Part shown: piece by piece, positions 7,860 to 17,547 of the stretch
How the letters are laid out: each line of letters starts with the position of its first letter
How positions within the stretch are numbered: the first letter of the stretch is position 1
Notes under the pieces: model-generated
What the model was told of the DNA's origin: nothing
Database searches by the model: none
The model's input: the letters and a program-made list of their open reading frames with translations, nothing else
Program-made: the position numbers and the translations under genes
DNA from: Caldicellulosiruptor changbaiensis
GTDB lineage: Bacteria > Bacillota > Thermoanaerobacteria > Caldicellulosiruptorales > Caldicellulosiruptoraceae
DNA length: 64,000 nucleotides
NCBI RefSeq assembly: GCF_003999255.1
Contig: NZ_CP034791.1
Coordinates: 1,466,501-1,530,500 of the forward strand
Direction of reading: 5' to 3'

Positions 7860-10313
7860 TTATTTTATGACAATGTTAACAAGTCTATTTTTAACATATA
7901 TAAACTTCACAATCTCTTTTCCTTCTAAAAGAGTTTTAATTTTCTCATCATTCATGATCTTCTGTTTCAGTTCCTCTTCAGAGATATCAACAGGAATGTC
8001 AAATCTTGTTCTGACTTTACCGTTTATTTGAACAGCTATCTCAACATTCTTTCTAACAAGCGCACTTTCATCATATTCAGGCCATGAAACATCTTCGATG
8101 TCCCCTTCAAACCCCATAATCTCCCATAGTTCACATGCTATATGAGGCGTAAATGGGTATATTAAAATTAAAAGGTTCTTTAGTGTTTTCATAATTAGTT
8201 CTCTATTTAAACTGCCTTTCTCTTTATAGTCATACAAGAAGTTCAAAAGCTCCATTATACTACTAATTGCAGTATTGAAATTAAACCTCTCACCTATGTC
8301 CTCAGTAACCTTTTTAATAGTGTAATTTAGCCTATAATTAAGTTCCTCGTCAAGCTCAGACTGACCAGTTGAAATGCTTTCAGAAAGCTTATCTTTTAGT
8401 TCAATGTAAAGTCTCCAAAGCCTATTTAAGAATCTAAAACATCCTTCAACGCCCTGGTCTGACCACTCTAAGTCTCTTTCTGGTGGCGCTGCAAAAAGGA
8501 TAAATAACCTTGCCGTATCAGCTCCATACTTTTCAATTATATCTTCAGGGCTGACAATGTTACCAAGAGATTTTGACATCTTCGCACCATCTTTTAACAC
8601 CATACCTTGGGTCAAAAGATTCTTAAATGGCTCTTCAAATGACACATAGCCCAGGTCGTAAAGCACTTTTGTAAAGAACCTCGAATATAAAAGATGTAGT
8701 ATAGCATGCTCCACTCCACCAATGTATTGGTCAACAGGAAGCCAATAGTCTACAAGCGACTTTTCAAATGGTTTTTCACAATTTTGGGGGTCTGTATATC
8801 TAAAGTAGTACCAAGATGAACATATAAAGGTGTCCATTGTATCAGTTTCTCTTCTTGCAGGTTTTCCACATTTTGGACAGGTTGTTTTTACAAACTCCTC
8901 ACAATAAGCAAGCGGTGACTGGCCTGTTGGCTTGAACTCAACATTGTATGGCAAAAGTACTGGCAATTCCTCTTCTGGAACAGGTACAATTCCACAGTCA
9001 TCACAGTATATAATAGGAATTGGTGCACCCCAATAACGCTGACGAGAAATTAGCCAATCTCTTAGTTTATAAGTAACACAAGCCTTGCCATAACCCTTTT
9101 CTTCAAGGTATTCTGTAATCTTTTTCATAGCCTCTGTGTTCTTTAGTCCGTCAAACCTACCCGAATTAATTAAAATTCCTTCCCCTTCATAAGCGCTTTG
9201 AAGATTTTGTATGTCAACTTCATCACCTTTGATGACAACCTTTATGGGTAGGTTATATTTTTTTGCAAAGTCAAAGTCTCTTTGGTCATGAGCAGGAACA
9301 CCCATTACTGCACCTGTTCCATAGTCCACAAGTACATAATTTGCAATCCAAATAGGCACCTTTTCTCCTGTCAGCGGATGTATAGCATACCCACCTGTGA
9401 ACCTTCCTTCTTTTTCCGTCTCTGTTGATGTCCTCTCAATTTCGTTTAGATACTGCATCTTCTCAATAAATTCAAGACATTCCTTCTCTTGTGGTTTTCC
9501 TGCAATTATCTCTTTTGTTAGTGGATGTTCTGGTGCCAAAACCAAGTATGTCACACCAAAAAGTGTATCAGGTCTTGTTGTGAAAACCTTTATTCTCTTA
9601 CCAAGACCGTCTATTTCAAATTCAATCTCTGCGCCTTCACTTCTTCCAATCCAGTTTCTCTGCATAATCTTGACTTTCTCAGGCCAACCATCAAGTTTTT
9701 CTATATCGCGAAGAAGTCTTTCTGCATATTTGGTTATTCTAAAGAACCACTGTTCTAAGTCCTTTTTACCAACAAGAGATTTACACCTTTCGCACCTTCC
9801 GTTTACAACTTGTTCATTTGCCAGAACTGTTTCACAGGACGGACACCAGTTAACATACGACCTTTTTCTGTATGCAAGTCCGGCTTTGTAAAATTGCAAA
9901 AACATCCACTGTGTCCATTTGTAATAGTCAGGGTGGCATGTAGCAACCTCTCTGTCCCAGTCATAGCTTATGCCAAGCTCTTTTAGCTGTCTTTTCATGT
10001 TTTCAATGTTTGACCATGTCCAATCAGAAGGATGGATTCCATGTTTAATAGCAGCATTTTCTGCGGGCAGTCCAAAAGCATCCCAGCCCATTGGATGCAA
10101 TACATTATATCCTTTGAGCCTCATAAACCGTGCAAAAACATCCCCAATTGAATAATTTCTTACATGTCCCATATGGAGTTTCCCTGAAGGATATGGAAAC
10201 ATCTCAAGCACGTAATACTTTGGTTTTGGACTGTCTTCTGTAACTTTGTACTTGTTTTGTGAAAACCATTTTTGCTGCCATTTTTTTTCAATTTCTCTGA
10301 AATTGTATTCCAT
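7860..10313 (-). CDS. leuS: Leucyl-tRNA synthetase
   Basis: Class I aminoacyl-tRNA synthetase that charges tRNA-Leu. The HIGH-type motif appears as [10 protein letters not shown] near the N-terminus and the KMSKS motif as AKMSKSLGN in the C-terminal third. A zinc-like cysteine set (CPSCETV and CERCK) and the CP1 editing domain with TRPDTLFG and GVPAHDQRD are present. A frame start exists at 10328. The ATG at 10313 ([16 protein letters not shown]) has GGGGG at good spacing and matches the family N-terminus, giving 817 residues. It is last in the nadD-yqeK-LCP-rsfS-leuS unit. Confidence 0.97.
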   Translation of the reverse strand: MEYNFREIEKKWQQKWFSQNKYKVTEDSPKPKYYVLEMFPYPSGKLHMGHVRNYSIGDVFARFMRLKGYNVLHPMGWDAFGLPAENAAIKHGIHPSDWTWSNIENMKRQLKELGISYDWDREVATCHPDYYKWTQWMFLQFYKAGLAYRKRSYVNWCPSCETVLANEQVVNGRCERCKSLVGKKDLEQWFFRITKYAERLLRDIEKLDGWPEKVKIMQRNWIGRSEGAEIEFEIDGLGKRIKVFTTRPDTLFGVTYLVLAPEHPLTKEIIAGKPQEKECLEFIEKMQYLNEIERTSTETEKEGRFTGGYAIHPLTGEKVPIWIANYVLVDYGTGAVMGVPAHDQRDFDFAKKYNLPIKVVIKGDEVDIQNLQSAYEGEGILINSGRFDGLKNTEAMKKITEYLEEKGYGKACVTYKLRDWLISRQRYWGAPIPIIYCDDCGIVPVPEEELPVLLPYNVEFKPTGQSPLAYCEEFVKTTCPKCGKPARRETDTMDTFICSSWYYFRYTDPQNCEKPFEKSLVDYWLPVDQYIGGVEHAILHLLYSRFFTKVLYDLGYVSFEEPFKNLLTQGMVLKDGAKMSKSLGNIVSPEDIIEKYGADTARLFILFAAPPERDLEWSDQGVEGCFRFLNRLWRLYIELKDKLSESISTGQSELDEELNYRLNYTIKKVTEDIGERFNFNTAISSIMELLNFLYDYKEKGSLNRELIMKTLKNLLILIYPFTPHIACELWEIMGFEGDIEDVSWPEYDESALVRKNVEIAVQINGKVRTRFDIPVDISEEELKQKIMNDEKIKTLLEGKEIVKFIYVKNRLVNIVIK

Positions 10314-10357
10314 AAAACATACCCCCATTAATCTTATCTTTTGAGTACTTTAAAAAA

Positions 10358-10684
10358 CTATATTGCTATTTCCACCTTCGGAGCATCTATCCATAGCCTT
10401 TCTAAATTATAAAATTCTCTTTCTTTTTCATGAAAAATATGAAGAATTACATCTCCATAATCAACAACAACCCATCTATAACTCTCTCTTCCTTCAATTC
10501 TGAGGATATCAGCAGGAGACTTTTCTTCTATCTCATCAACAAGTGCCTTGACATGCTGGATATTTGAAGCGCTGCATATTATGAAGTAGTCTGCTATTAT
10601 TGTAAGCTTTGATATATCCAAAACTACAATGTCTTGGGCCTTTTTTTGACTAAGAATCCTTACAATTTGAAGTATCTTTTCCAA
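10358..10684 (-). CDS. rsfS: Ribosomal silencing factor RsfS
   Basis: A 108-residue DUF143/Iojap protein that binds ribosomal protein L14 and blocks subunit joining when nutrients are scarce. Typical blocks are visible: DIVVLDISKLTIIADYFII, SASNIQHVKALVDEI, and YRWVVVDYGDVILHIF near the C-terminus. Its place between yqeK/LCP and leuS is the usual clostridial gene order. Confidence 0.93.
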   Translation of the reverse strand: MEKILQIVRILSQKKAQDIVVLDISKLTIIADYFIICSASNIQHVKALVDEIEEKSPADILRIEGRESYRWVVVDYGDVILHIFHEKEREFYNLERLWIDAPKVEIAI

Positions 10685-10710
10685 TTTAATTTTGTCACCC
10701 CTTTTTTAGT

Positions 10711-11922
10711 TTACTTAACTTTAATATACACATCAAATTTGTCACTGTAATCAGGAGAATATACAACTTGATAAGTGGAAAGGTCAATGTCATTTTTTAA
10801 TAACTCTAAGTATTTTCTATTTACTCTTTTTAACTCAACCTCGCTGCTTTCAAGCTTACTTACCCTTCCAAGATTAACATTTGAATATCCTTTTGACTCA
10901 AGGTCATTTTTAAGCTGGGTTGCTTTATCATCAAATGACCCTGATAAGATTTTTATCTTCATACTATCTTTTAACACCTCAGGTTCATTCAAATCATCAA
11001 TTAAAGCTTTACATTTTTCTTCATTTAAGATGTAATAAGAGACTCTGTCAATATACTTAGGATACCCTGGTAAGATTGTCATCATGATATTTTGTGTATT
11101 GAACTTTCCAACATTTTGTATAAACCACATTATTTCATTTTTCGTAAAATTATGGTCAGTATATTTAGAAACTGTCTGGACAATTAGTGGAAGTCTTACT
11201 ATGTTTTGTGGTTTTAACATCTTTTCAATGAGGGCATATAAAAGTTTTCTTTGCATCTCTATGCGTCCTAAATCGCCGCCTCTACCATATTCTTTGCCAT
11301 TTGAGTTGTGTCTCCAGCGCAAAAACTCCACAGCCTTTTTGCCATCAAGATGCTGAAGACCAGCAGGGATATTAATATAAAGCTCTTTGCCAGGTGTTGT
11401 GTCAACATAATAAAGGTGGAATGGTACCTCAACATCAACACCGCCAACCAAATCCACTATCTTTTCAACAGCCTCATAGTTTACAACCACGTACTTGTCA
11501 ATCTTTATACCAAGAACATCCTCTACTGTTTTTACAGCAAGCTTTGATTTCCCATAGGCATAAGCAGCATTTATCTTTGAATACCCTTTTATCCCCTCAA
11601 CTTTTACTCTTGTATCTCTTGGTATTGAAATTACAATTGGTTGAAAGTCTTTTTGTATATGAACAAGCATTATTGTATCTGACCTTCCACCCTGCTTTTC
11701 ATCACATCCCAGAACAAGAATATTCATAGGAAGCTTGTCTTCTATATCAGCAGGCTCAGTGTTTGTTACCTTTTCAATAATGTTGCTCAAAATTGGAGGT
11801 AATGTCTTTGTTTGTTTAATATATAATGCAGTTGCTAAGATACCTATAAGCACAATAGCAACTGTTATCAGAAAAGAACTTAAAAATATCTTTGCCTGTT
11901 TTTTAAGTCGTATCCTCTTCAA
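10711..11922 (-). CDS. LytR-CpsA-Psr family glycopolymer transferase
   Basis: A 403-residue membrane-anchored enzyme of the LCP family, which transfers lipid-linked cell-wall polymers to peptidoglycan. A basic N-terminus and one transmembrane helix at about 13-33 place the rest outside. LCP blocks are visible: NILVLGCDEKQGGRSDTIML, VISIPRDTRVKV, GYSKINAAYAYG, and DGKKAVEFLRWRHNS with the conserved Arg residues. A C-terminal LytR_C-like domain occupies the last ~90 residues. It overlaps yqeK by four bases. This copy is intact, unlike the second LCP gene at 21.7-23.0 kb. Confidence 0.9.
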   Translation of the reverse strand: MKRIRLKKQAKIFLSSFLITVAIVLIGILATALYIKQTKTLPPILSNIIEKVTNTEPADIEDKLPMNILVLGCDEKQGGRSDTIMLVHIQKDFQPIVISIPRDTRVKVEGIKGYSKINAAYAYGKSKLAVKTVEDVLGIKIDKYVVVNYEAVEKIVDLVGGVDVEVPFHLYYVDTTPGKELYINIPAGLQHLDGKKAVEFLRWRHNSNGKEYGRGGDLGRIEMQRKLLYALIEKMLKPQNIVRLPLIVQTVSKYTDHNFTKNEIMWFIQNVGKFNTQNIMMTILPGYPKYIDRVSYYILNEEKCKALIDDLNEPEVLKDSMKIKILSGSFDDKATQLKNDLESKGYSNVNLGRVSKLESSEVELKRVNRKYLELLKNDIDLSTYQVVYSPDYSDKFDVYIKVK

Positions 11923-12497
11923 CTGTCTTCCCCGCTTTCTTTGAGAATTAACTGATTTCTTGCAAAAATAGTAGAAGGATGTATAAGTCCGCCTTTTTCA
12001 ATTACATACTTGATAGTGTTGTCCATGGCCATAACTACTGCCTTGTCAAGATTCTCAAATGATTTCTTTCTAATAAGCTCGACCGATTTGAATTTTCTTG
12101 ATGGTTCAATTAAATCAGCAACATAGATGATTTTTTCTAATTTTGTCATATTCTCTCTTCCTGTCGTATGATATGCTATAGAGTTCAATATATCACTATC
12201 ATAAATTCCAAAAAGTTCCTTTGCAAGATAACATCCTGCCGGGCCGTGTAAAAGCTCTGGCTGACTTATCATTATGTTATCTATAACTATACCAGATTTG
12301 AAAGCACAATTCAACAACTCTTCTTTTTTGAGGCACTTTGCACAGTCATGAACAAGCCCTGCAATCATCGCCTTTTGAACATCTTCATCAAATCTTTTGG
12401 CTAACATCATTGCACAGTCCATTGTCCCAAGTGAATGGACAAACCTTTGCTCATCCAAAAGTTCTTTCAGTTTCTCTTTGATTGTATCAATATTCAC
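11919..12497 (-). CDS. yqeK: YqeK family HD-domain phosphohydrolase
   Basis: A 192-residue HD-domain protein next to nadD. The family hydrolyses diadenosine tetraphosphate symmetrically. Metal-binding residues are visible: H in FVHSLGTMDCA, the HD pair in GLVHDCAKCL, and later histidines in ELLHGPAGCYLA and IAYHTTGRENM. It overlaps nadD and the LCP gene by four bases each, which points to a translationally coupled operon. Confidence 0.92.
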   Translation of the reverse strand: MNIDTIKEKLKELLDEQRFVHSLGTMDCAMMLAKRFDEDVQKAMIAGLVHDCAKCLKKEELLNCAFKSGIVIDNIMISQPELLHGPAGCYLAKELFGIYDSDILNSIAYHTTGRENMTKLEKIIYVADLIEPSRKFKSVELIRKKSFENLDKAVVMAMDNTIKYVIEKGGLIHPSTIFARNQLILKESGEDS

Positions 12498-13084
12498 TCT
12501 TTATAAAGCCCCTTTCTTATTATATATTCTTCCACTTTTGGATGCACCATATATCTTATGCTTTTATTCTCTCTTATCAGTCTTCTAATCTCTGTCGAAG
12601 AAATGTCAATAATAGGCATATCTATCAGAACCATTTTTGCACTAAACTGTATACCAAGCTCTTCAATTTGTCTTCTTATCAAAGTTGTATCCCTTTCTCT
12701 TGGCAAAACAATAATAGGAAATTTTTTTAAAATCTCTTCTGCCCTGTACCATTTAATAATTTCAAAAAGATTGTCGCTTCCTAGTATGAAATACACTTTC
12801 TCATAAGAGGTGGCAAAGTAGTTTAAGGTATTTATAGTCCAGCTCGGCTCTTTATTCTTTATTTCAAAATCGCTTATTTCAAAGTCTGGATTATCTTCAA
12901 TTGAAAGTTTTACCATTTCAAATCTGTCTTCAGGCAATGCGATATCAACATTTTTATGCGGTGGTACACCATTGGGTACAAAAATAACCCTGTCAACCTC
13001 AGAAAAATTTTTAACATACTGTGCCATAATCAAATGTCCTATATGAATAGGATTAAATGTTCCACCAAAGATAGCTACTTTCAT
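12494..13084 (-). CDS. nadD: Nicotinate-mononucleotide adenylyltransferase
   Basis: Makes deamido-NAD from nicotinate mononucleotide and ATP. The nucleotidyltransferase signature GGTFNPIHIGHL and the C-terminal ISSTEIRRLI block are clear. Length (196 residues) is normal. It is the first gene of the leftward unit nadD-yqeK-LCP-rsfS-leuS. With nadABC at 51.9-55.2 kb, the window encodes most of de novo NAD synthesis. Confidence 0.95.
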   Translation of the reverse strand: MKVAIFGGTFNPIHIGHLIMAQYVKNFSEVDRVIFVPNGVPPHKNVDIALPEDRFEMVKLSIEDNPDFEISDFEIKNKEPSWTINTLNYFATSYEKVYFILGSDNLFEIIKWYRAEEILKKFPIIVLPRERDTTLIRRQIEELGIQFSAKMVLIDMPIIDISSTEIRRLIRENKSIRYMVHPKVEEYIIRKGLYKE

Positions 13085-13120
13085 TTAAAAGCTCCTTGAA
13101 TTTATAAGCATATCTAAGAT

Positions 13121-13152
13121 ATTATAATAAAATAAATCCTTTTAAATCTCAA
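13121..13152 (-). promoter_or_regulatory. Predicted promoter of the nadD operon
   Basis: On the minus strand a -35 of TTGAGA (13147-13152) is followed at 17 bases by TATTAT (13124-13129). A perfect TATAAT overlaps at a 20-base spacing. Read by eye. Confidence 0.45.
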
Positions 13153-13172
13153 GAAAATTAAAGAAAGAACTG

Positions 13173-13201
13173 TTGAATAATTATTCATTTGGGTGTATAA
13201 T
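13173..13201 (+). promoter_or_regulatory. Predicted SigA promoter of argGH
   Basis: A -35 of TTGAAT (13173-13178), a 17-base spacer and a perfect -10 of TATAAT (13196-13201). The start site would fall about 28 bases before the argG start codon. The ArgR-type palindrome sits inside it. Confidence 0.75.
13174..13187. promoter_or_regulatory. ARG box (predicted ArgR/AhrC operator)
   Basis: TGAATAATTATTCA is a perfect 14-base palindrome. It matches the known ArgR half-site pattern TGAAT plus WWWW plus ATTCA. It overlaps the -35 and the spacer of the argGH promoter, a position suited to repression by arginine-bound ArgR. No second box was found by eye. The argR gene is not in the window. Confidence 0.75.
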
Positions 13202-13235
13202 TTTATAAAAATCTATAAAGTGAGGGGAATTGAAG

Positions 13236-14447
13236 ATGCAACTTAACAAAGTAGTGCTCGCCTATTCAGGTGGGCTTGATACATCTGTTATAATACCATG
13301 GCTAAAAGAAAACTTCAGCTGTGAGGTTATTGCAGTTGTAGTGGATGTTGACCAAGAAGATGACTTTGAGGCCATAAAAGAAAGAGCCTATAAAACTGGT
13401 GCATCAAAGGTTTATATTGAAGATGCCAAAGAGGAATTTGTAAAGGAATATATATTCCCTACTCTAAAAGCTGGTGCAGTTTATGAAGGAAAATATCTTC
13501 TTGGCACGTCAATGGCAAGACCACTAATTGCAAAAAAGCTTGTTGAGATTGCTAAAAAGGAAAATGCTGATGCAATAGCTCACGGTGCCACAGGCAAAGG
13601 TAATGACCAGGTAAGATTTGAGGTGACAATAAAGGCACTTATGCCAAATATAAAAATAATTGCTCCTTGGAGAATGTGGAACTTAAAATCACGTGAAGAC
13701 GAGCTAAATTACCTTGCTCAAAAGGGTATAGACATTCCTTTTAAAAAGGAAGAAAGCTATAGTATGGACGGGAATATATGGCATCTTTCACATGAAGGAC
13801 TCGATTTAGAAGATCCTTGGAATATGCCCAATTTTGATAAAGTGCTAAAGATTACTAAAAATCCTATTTCATTAAACGACCAGCCAGAGATTATAGAAAT
13901 AGAATTTGAAAAAGGTGTTCCTGTAAAGGTAAATGGCAAAGAAATGAATTGTGTTGAGCTTTTAAAGTATTTAAACAAAATAGCTGCAAATCATGGAATT
14001 GGCATTGCTGACATAGTTGAAAACAGGCTTGTTGGAATGAAATCGCGCGGCGTGTATGAAACACCTGGCGGGACAATCTTGCACTATGCTCATAGAGAAT
14101 TAGAATATCTTTGCCTTGACAGAGCTACTTTGCATTTTAAAGAGATGGTAGCTATCAGATTTGCTGAACTTGTTTATGATGGGCTTTGGTTCTCACCTTT
14201 AAGAGAAGCACTTTCAGCATTTGTTGACAAAACCCAAGAAGTTGTAAATGGTACAGTAAAACTTGTGTTGTACAGAGGTAATATTTACTCTGCTGGTTCA
14301 AAATCACCAAATTCACTGTACATCAAAGACCTTGCAACATTTGAAGAAGACCAGATGTACAACCAAAAAGATGCAGAAGGCTTTATAAATCTTTTTGGCC
14401 TACCTTTGAGAGTATATGGTATGGTAAACAAAAAGGAGGATGAGTAA
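13236..14447 (+). CDS. argG: Argininosuccinate synthase
   Basis: Joins citrulline and aspartate with ATP in arginine synthesis. The PP-loop motif [11 protein letters not shown] is at the N-terminus, and [25 protein letters not shown] and [10 protein letters not shown] follow. A TTG at 13230 is in frame, but AGGGG at 13223-13227 is spaced correctly only for the ATG at 13236, giving 403 residues. It overlaps argH by eight bases. Confidence 0.97.
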   Translation: MQLNKVVLAYSGGLDTSVIIPWLKENFSCEVIAVVVDVDQEDDFEAIKERAYKTGASKVYIEDAKEEFVKEYIFPTLKAGAVYEGKYLLGTSMARPLIAKKLVEIAKKENADAIAHGATGKGNDQVRFEVTIKALMPNIKIIAPWRMWNLKSREDELNYLAQKGIDIPFKKEESYSMDGNIWHLSHEGLDLEDPWNMPNFDKVLKITKNPISLNDQPEIIEIEFEKGVPVKVNGKEMNCVELLKYLNKIAANHGIGIADIVENRLVGMKSRGVYETPGGTILHYAHRELEYLCLDRATLHFKEMVAIRFAELVYDGLWFSPLREALSAFVDKTQEVVNGTVKLVLYRGNIYSAGSKSPNSLYIKDLATFEEDQMYNQKDAEGFINLFGLPLRVYGMVNKKEDE

Positions 14448-15828
14448 AATTAAGCTTTGGGAAGGAAGATTCTCAAAATCTACATCAGAGATCTTTGATC
14501 AGTTTAACGCTTCTATTTTTACTGATATAAAGCTTTTTGAATATGATATAATTGGTTCTATAGCTCATGTTAAAATGCTTGCAAAATGTAATATCATCAG
14601 TAAAGATGAGGCAAAATTAATTGAAACAACTTTACATCAAATATTAGAAGATTTTAAATCAGGAATAATAGAATATAAAGTTTCTGATGAAGATGTTCAT
14701 ATGTTAATTGAAAAAGAGCTAATAAAAAGAATAGGAGAAGTTGGTAAAAAGGTTCATACAGCAAGAAGCAGAAATGACCAAGTTACACTTGATGAAAGGT
14801 TATTTTGTCGTGAAAAGAACTTATATCTTCAAGAGCTGGTAAAAAGGTTGATAAATACTATCATAAAATTGGCTGAAGAAAATATAGATGTAATTATGCC
14901 AGGATATACACACCTTCAAAAGGCACAGCCAATACTTTTTTCTCACTACATTCTCGCATATGCACAGATGCTGAAAAGAGATTTGTTAAGATTAAAACAG
15001 AATTTTAATATAACAAATCAAAATCCCCTTGGAGTTGCTGCTTTGGCAGGAACAACATTTGACATAGATAGGTTTTTTGTAGCAAACCAGCTTGGCTTTG
15101 AAAGTATAACAGAAAATAGCATTGATACTGTATCTGATAGAGATTTTATTCTTGAAATGTTATTCATTTGTGCTATGATTCAGATGCATCTTTCTCGACT
15201 TGCAGAAGATTTTATTATATTTAATACCGATGAATTCAAATTTATTGAACTTGATGATAGTTTCTGTTCAGGCAGTAGCATAATGCCTCAAAAGAAAAAT
15301 CCCGACGCTCTGGAGCTTATCCGTGGCAAGACAGGAAGAGTATACGCAAACTTGATTGGACTATTGACAGTACTAAAAGGTCTTCCACTTTCATATAATA
15401 AGGATTTGCAGGAAGATAAGGAATTTTTATTTGATTCTATTGAAACAGTAGAAATGAGTTTAATAGTAATAAATGAAATACTTAAAACTCTTAAAATTAA
15501 CAAAGAAAATATGGTTAATTCCTGCAAATCTGGATTTATAAATGCAACAGACCTTGCAGATTATTTGGTAACAAAAGGCATTCCTTTTAGAGATGCACAT
15601 TTTATTGTAGGAAACATTGTAAAGTACTGCATTGAAAGCGGCAAAACATTGGAAGACTTATCGTTAGAGGAATATAAAAGATTTTGTGAGAAGATTCAAG
15701 AGGATGTATATCAATTTATAAAGATTGAAACCTGCGTAAATCGCAGAAAAAGCTATGGCGGAACTTCGCTGGAGAGTGTAAGAAAGCAAATTGATAATAT
15801 AAAGGAATTTTTGAAAAACTTAGAATAA
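14440..15828 (+). CDS. argH: Argininosuccinate lyase
   Basis: Splits argininosuccinate into arginine and fumarate. It belongs to the fumarase/aspartase superfamily. The signature [12 protein letters not shown] is present, as are [10 protein letters not shown] and [10 protein letters not shown]. At 462 residues it has normal length. Its ATG lies inside the end of argG and the two form one ArgR-controlled unit that ends at the terminator at 15865. Confidence 0.97.
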   Translation: MSKIKLWEGRFSKSTSEIFDQFNASIFTDIKLFEYDIIGSIAHVKMLAKCNIISKDEAKLIETTLHQILEDFKSGIIEYKVSDEDVHMLIEKELIKRIGEVGKKVHTARSRNDQVTLDERLFCREKNLYLQELVKRLINTIIKLAEENIDVIMPGYTHLQKAQPILFSHYILAYAQMLKRDLLRLKQNFNITNQNPLGVAALAGTTFDIDRFFVANQLGFESITENSIDTVSDRDFILEMLFICAMIQMHLSRLAEDFIIFNTDEFKFIELDDSFCSGSSIMPQKKNPDALELIRGKTGRVYANLIGLLTVLKGLPLSYNKDLQEDKEFLFDSIETVEMSLIVINEILKTLKINKENMVNSCKSGFINATDLADYLVTKGIPFRDAHFIVGNIVKYCIESGKTLEDLSLEEYKRFCEKIQEDVYQFIKIETCVNRRKSYGGTSLESVRKQIDNIKEFLKNLE

Positions 15829-15864
15829 TACATTGAAAATGAATTAGATTTAAGGTGGGTGTTC

Positions 15865-15896
15865 AAGGTGGATGTTGGACATTCACCTTTTTTTTG
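15865..15896 (+). terminator. Terminator after argH
   Basis: The stem AAGGTGGATGT pairs with ACATTCACCTT (one G-U pair, 3-base loop) and is followed by a run of eight T. It marks the end of argGH and the left edge of the accessory island. Confidence 0.85.
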
Positions 15897-15934
15897 CTTT
15901 TTGTAGCCAGAATCTATTTAGATTTTCAAGAAAG

Positions 15935-15980
15935 ACTATACAAAAGTATAGTTGACAAAATATTAATAGTGGTATATAGT
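15935..15980 (+). promoter_or_regulatory. Island promoter 1 with inverted-repeat operator
   Basis: A perfect inverted repeat, ACTATACAAAAGTATAGT (15935-15952; seven-base arms, AAAA centre), abuts and overlaps by one base the -35 box TTGACA (15952-15957). A 17-base spacer and TATAGT (15975-15980) follow. The same arrangement occurs at 18004-18048, so the repeat is probably a regulator's operator. The regulator is unknown. Confidence 0.65.
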
Positions 15981-16029
15981 TATAGTAAGAAAATCCAAAT
16001 ATTTGATAGTATAAAGGAGGCGTTTTGCC

Positions 16030-16062
16030 ATGTTGTTTAGTACTTTCATTAATAGTTCTTAG
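16030..16062 (+). other. Tiny ORF 1 (10 codons) with strong Shine-Dalgarno
   Basis: ATG at 16030 follows AAAGGAGG by nine bases and encodes MLFSTFINSS. A near-identical start, MLFYTFIR, occurs in the second promoter copy at 18098. It may be a leader peptide, a small signalling or toxic peptide, or the surviving N-terminus of a lost gene. Beyond it, up to 16237, I see only a weak 35-codon open frame from a GTG at 16125, without a clear ribosome site. Confidence 0.35.
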
Positions 16063-16237
16063 GTATTAATAATGCCCTCCAGTTTATTTGTACAAATGTA
16101 TGTTAAATAGCCGTTTACAAAAAGGTGGGAAGAGAAGAGGCGAGTCAAAACAATCTCAAACTATCCATGGAATACAATGTCCGATTTCATATATATAAAG
16201 TAAAACTATCAATAATTTATTTAGGGAAGTGATAGAA

Positions 16238-16678
16238 ATGATGATAATGCCTTTATGTTATCAACAGTACATGCTACATTACTCTAAAATTACTAAACAT
16301 GATAAAAGACAAGAAATTTCTAATACATTTGTGATAAGAAATAATGATAAAACAAATAATTCTTCAGATATCTGGAATGAATTGTCAAGCAAATATAACA
16401 TCAGAAATGCTTCTTTTAGTGATATTAAAAATATTTCTTATCAGCTGTATAAAGCAGGACAGATTTCTCTATTGAATCACGGAATTTTAACTTTTGATCC
16501 AAGTGAGTCACCTCAAAGAATAAAACCAAATATTTTCCTGACACAACCCGATAGGGATGGTAGAATGGATTGGATTGCTGAATATGAGGCAAGAGTAAAT
16601 AGAGATTTAAAAATAGGAAATACAACTGGTTATTTAAATAATATGTGCATACTAAATATTTTAAAACAGCTTTTATGA
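16238..16678 (+). CDS. Hypothetical protein with DWIAEYEA/GYLNN C-terminal motif
   Basis: A 146-residue soluble protein that I cannot name. There is no signal peptide or membrane helix. The N-terminal 40 residues look unstructured. The middle (SSKYNIRNASFSDIKNISYQ, LYKAGQISLLNHGILTFDPS) and the end (DGRMDWIAEYEARVNRDL, TGYLNNMCILNIL) are regular and look like a conserved helical domain. AGGGAAG at 16223 is spaced for the ATG at 16238 rather than the GTG at 16229. Base use resembles the AT-rich island. Whether it is still expressed is unclear: the nearest good promoter is at 15935, beyond the tiny ORF. Confidence 0.5.
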   Translation: MMIMPLCYQQYMLHYSKITKHDKRQEISNTFVIRNNDKTNNSSDIWNELSSKYNIRNASFSDIKNISYQLYKAGQISLLNHGILTFDPSESPQRIKPNIFLTQPDRDGRMDWIAEYEARVNRDLKIGNTTGYLNNMCILNILKQLL

Positions 16679-17066
16679 AGACTATCTTTTATTAACTAAA
16701 AGAATTTTTGGGATATATATAGAGAGATATCATCTTTTGAAATTAAAGAGTTTTCTAAATCTTGAGAAAGTAGAGATAGAAAGCACTTTTTTGAAATTAC
16801 AGAAGGTGCAAAGTTCATGTGATTTAAAGAAGATGGCGAAAAGCTTAAGTGATGGTATTGAGTTTAAGGATTTTTTGGATGAAGAAAGCAGATAGCAATA
16901 GACTCTAAAGAGAAAACTCTGTGTTTACCTAAGTATTTTTAGTAAGCTTTGCTTTGTAGAAAGATTCAGGGATGAATTAAGACAGGTCGATGAATTTTTC
17001 GCACAAGCCCAGGAGGCTCTCTGGCAAGTAAAGAGCCGAGGCCTTTATATGGGAATAGAGGTCTAA
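16665..17066 (+). pseudogene. Stop-interrupted coding relic
   Basis: One frame stays open from 16665 to 17066 except for two stops close together (TAG at 16893 and TAG at 16899). The first part ends KMAKSLSDGIEFKDFLDEES and the second ends EALWQVKSRGLYMGIEV before TAA. Both look like protein sequence, and the second (from about 16950) is richer in G and C than its surroundings. There is no convincing start or ribosome site. I read this as a decayed gene, or two gene ends in chance register. No family was recognised. Confidence 0.35.
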
Positions 17067-17095
17067 GAAAGAAAGTTGTTTAGGTTTGTTGTTAA

Positions 17096-17545
17096 ATATT
17101 TGCATTTCCTTTTTATAGTAGCATATTTGTTTTAAATGAACAAGAACTATTTAATCAAAATCTCATTAAAGGATTAAAAGCAATATGGGCTGGATATAAA
17201 GCTGATACTGAAGATAGAGAAAAATATAATGATTCAGTATTACACAATGGCAATGGCGATGCATTTAGACATGCATATTGGAATGCATTAATGGTTAAGT
17301 ATATTGATTATAGCTGGGCTTATGATTGGGCAACAGCTCATGAAGAAGGCGCTACTGGACAGCCTGCTATAGAAAAAGAAATGGATTTATATAATAATAT
17401 GATGGGTCGAACGTTAGTGCTCGGTAATGAATCAAAATCTGATGAAGAAATTGCCGATATAATACAAAATGCAGTTAGAAACGGAAAGATGAAAAGAATT
17501 GTAGATAATAAATTAGTTCCAACTAACTCTGAAGGAGAGAAGTAA
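17096..17545 (+). pseudogene. DUF6973-type domain gene, 5' end missing or frameshifted
   Basis: The frame is open from 17096 to the TAA at 17545, but has no ATG, GTG or TTG before the ATG at 17291, which lies inside the domain. The domain shows NGNGDAFRHAYWNALMVKY, AYDWATAHEEGATGQP and EKEMDLYNNMMGRTL. I recognise these as the DUF6973 pattern (conserved His and Glu residues), seen in secreted or toxin-like proteins of Firmicutes. Just upstream, a hydrophobic stretch (LFRFVVKYLHFLFIVAYLF) lies in another frame and ends next to a T-run. That fits a lost signal peptide joined by a frameshift. The last ~30 codons are duplicated at 18128-18214. A two-helix membrane protein follows after two bases. 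Function unknown. Confidence 0.6.
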
Positions 17546-17547
17546 TC

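Noticed and set aside
15855-16040. 61-codon frame running through the argH terminator and the first island promoter.
   Set aside because: It covers a terminator hairpin and promoter elements, has no domain, and ends before the tiny ORF. It is a chance frame.
16125-16232. GTG-started 35-codon frame including SQNNLKLSMEYNVRFHIYKV.
   Set aside because: Faintly like a FlaG core, but there is no proper ribosome site and the similarity is by eye only.
16970-17040. GGCTCT/AGAGCC hairpin in the G+C-richer relic, considered as a riboswitch or IS-end RNA.
   Set aside because: It lies within a coding-like frame; no known riboswitch core or transposase remnant was seen.
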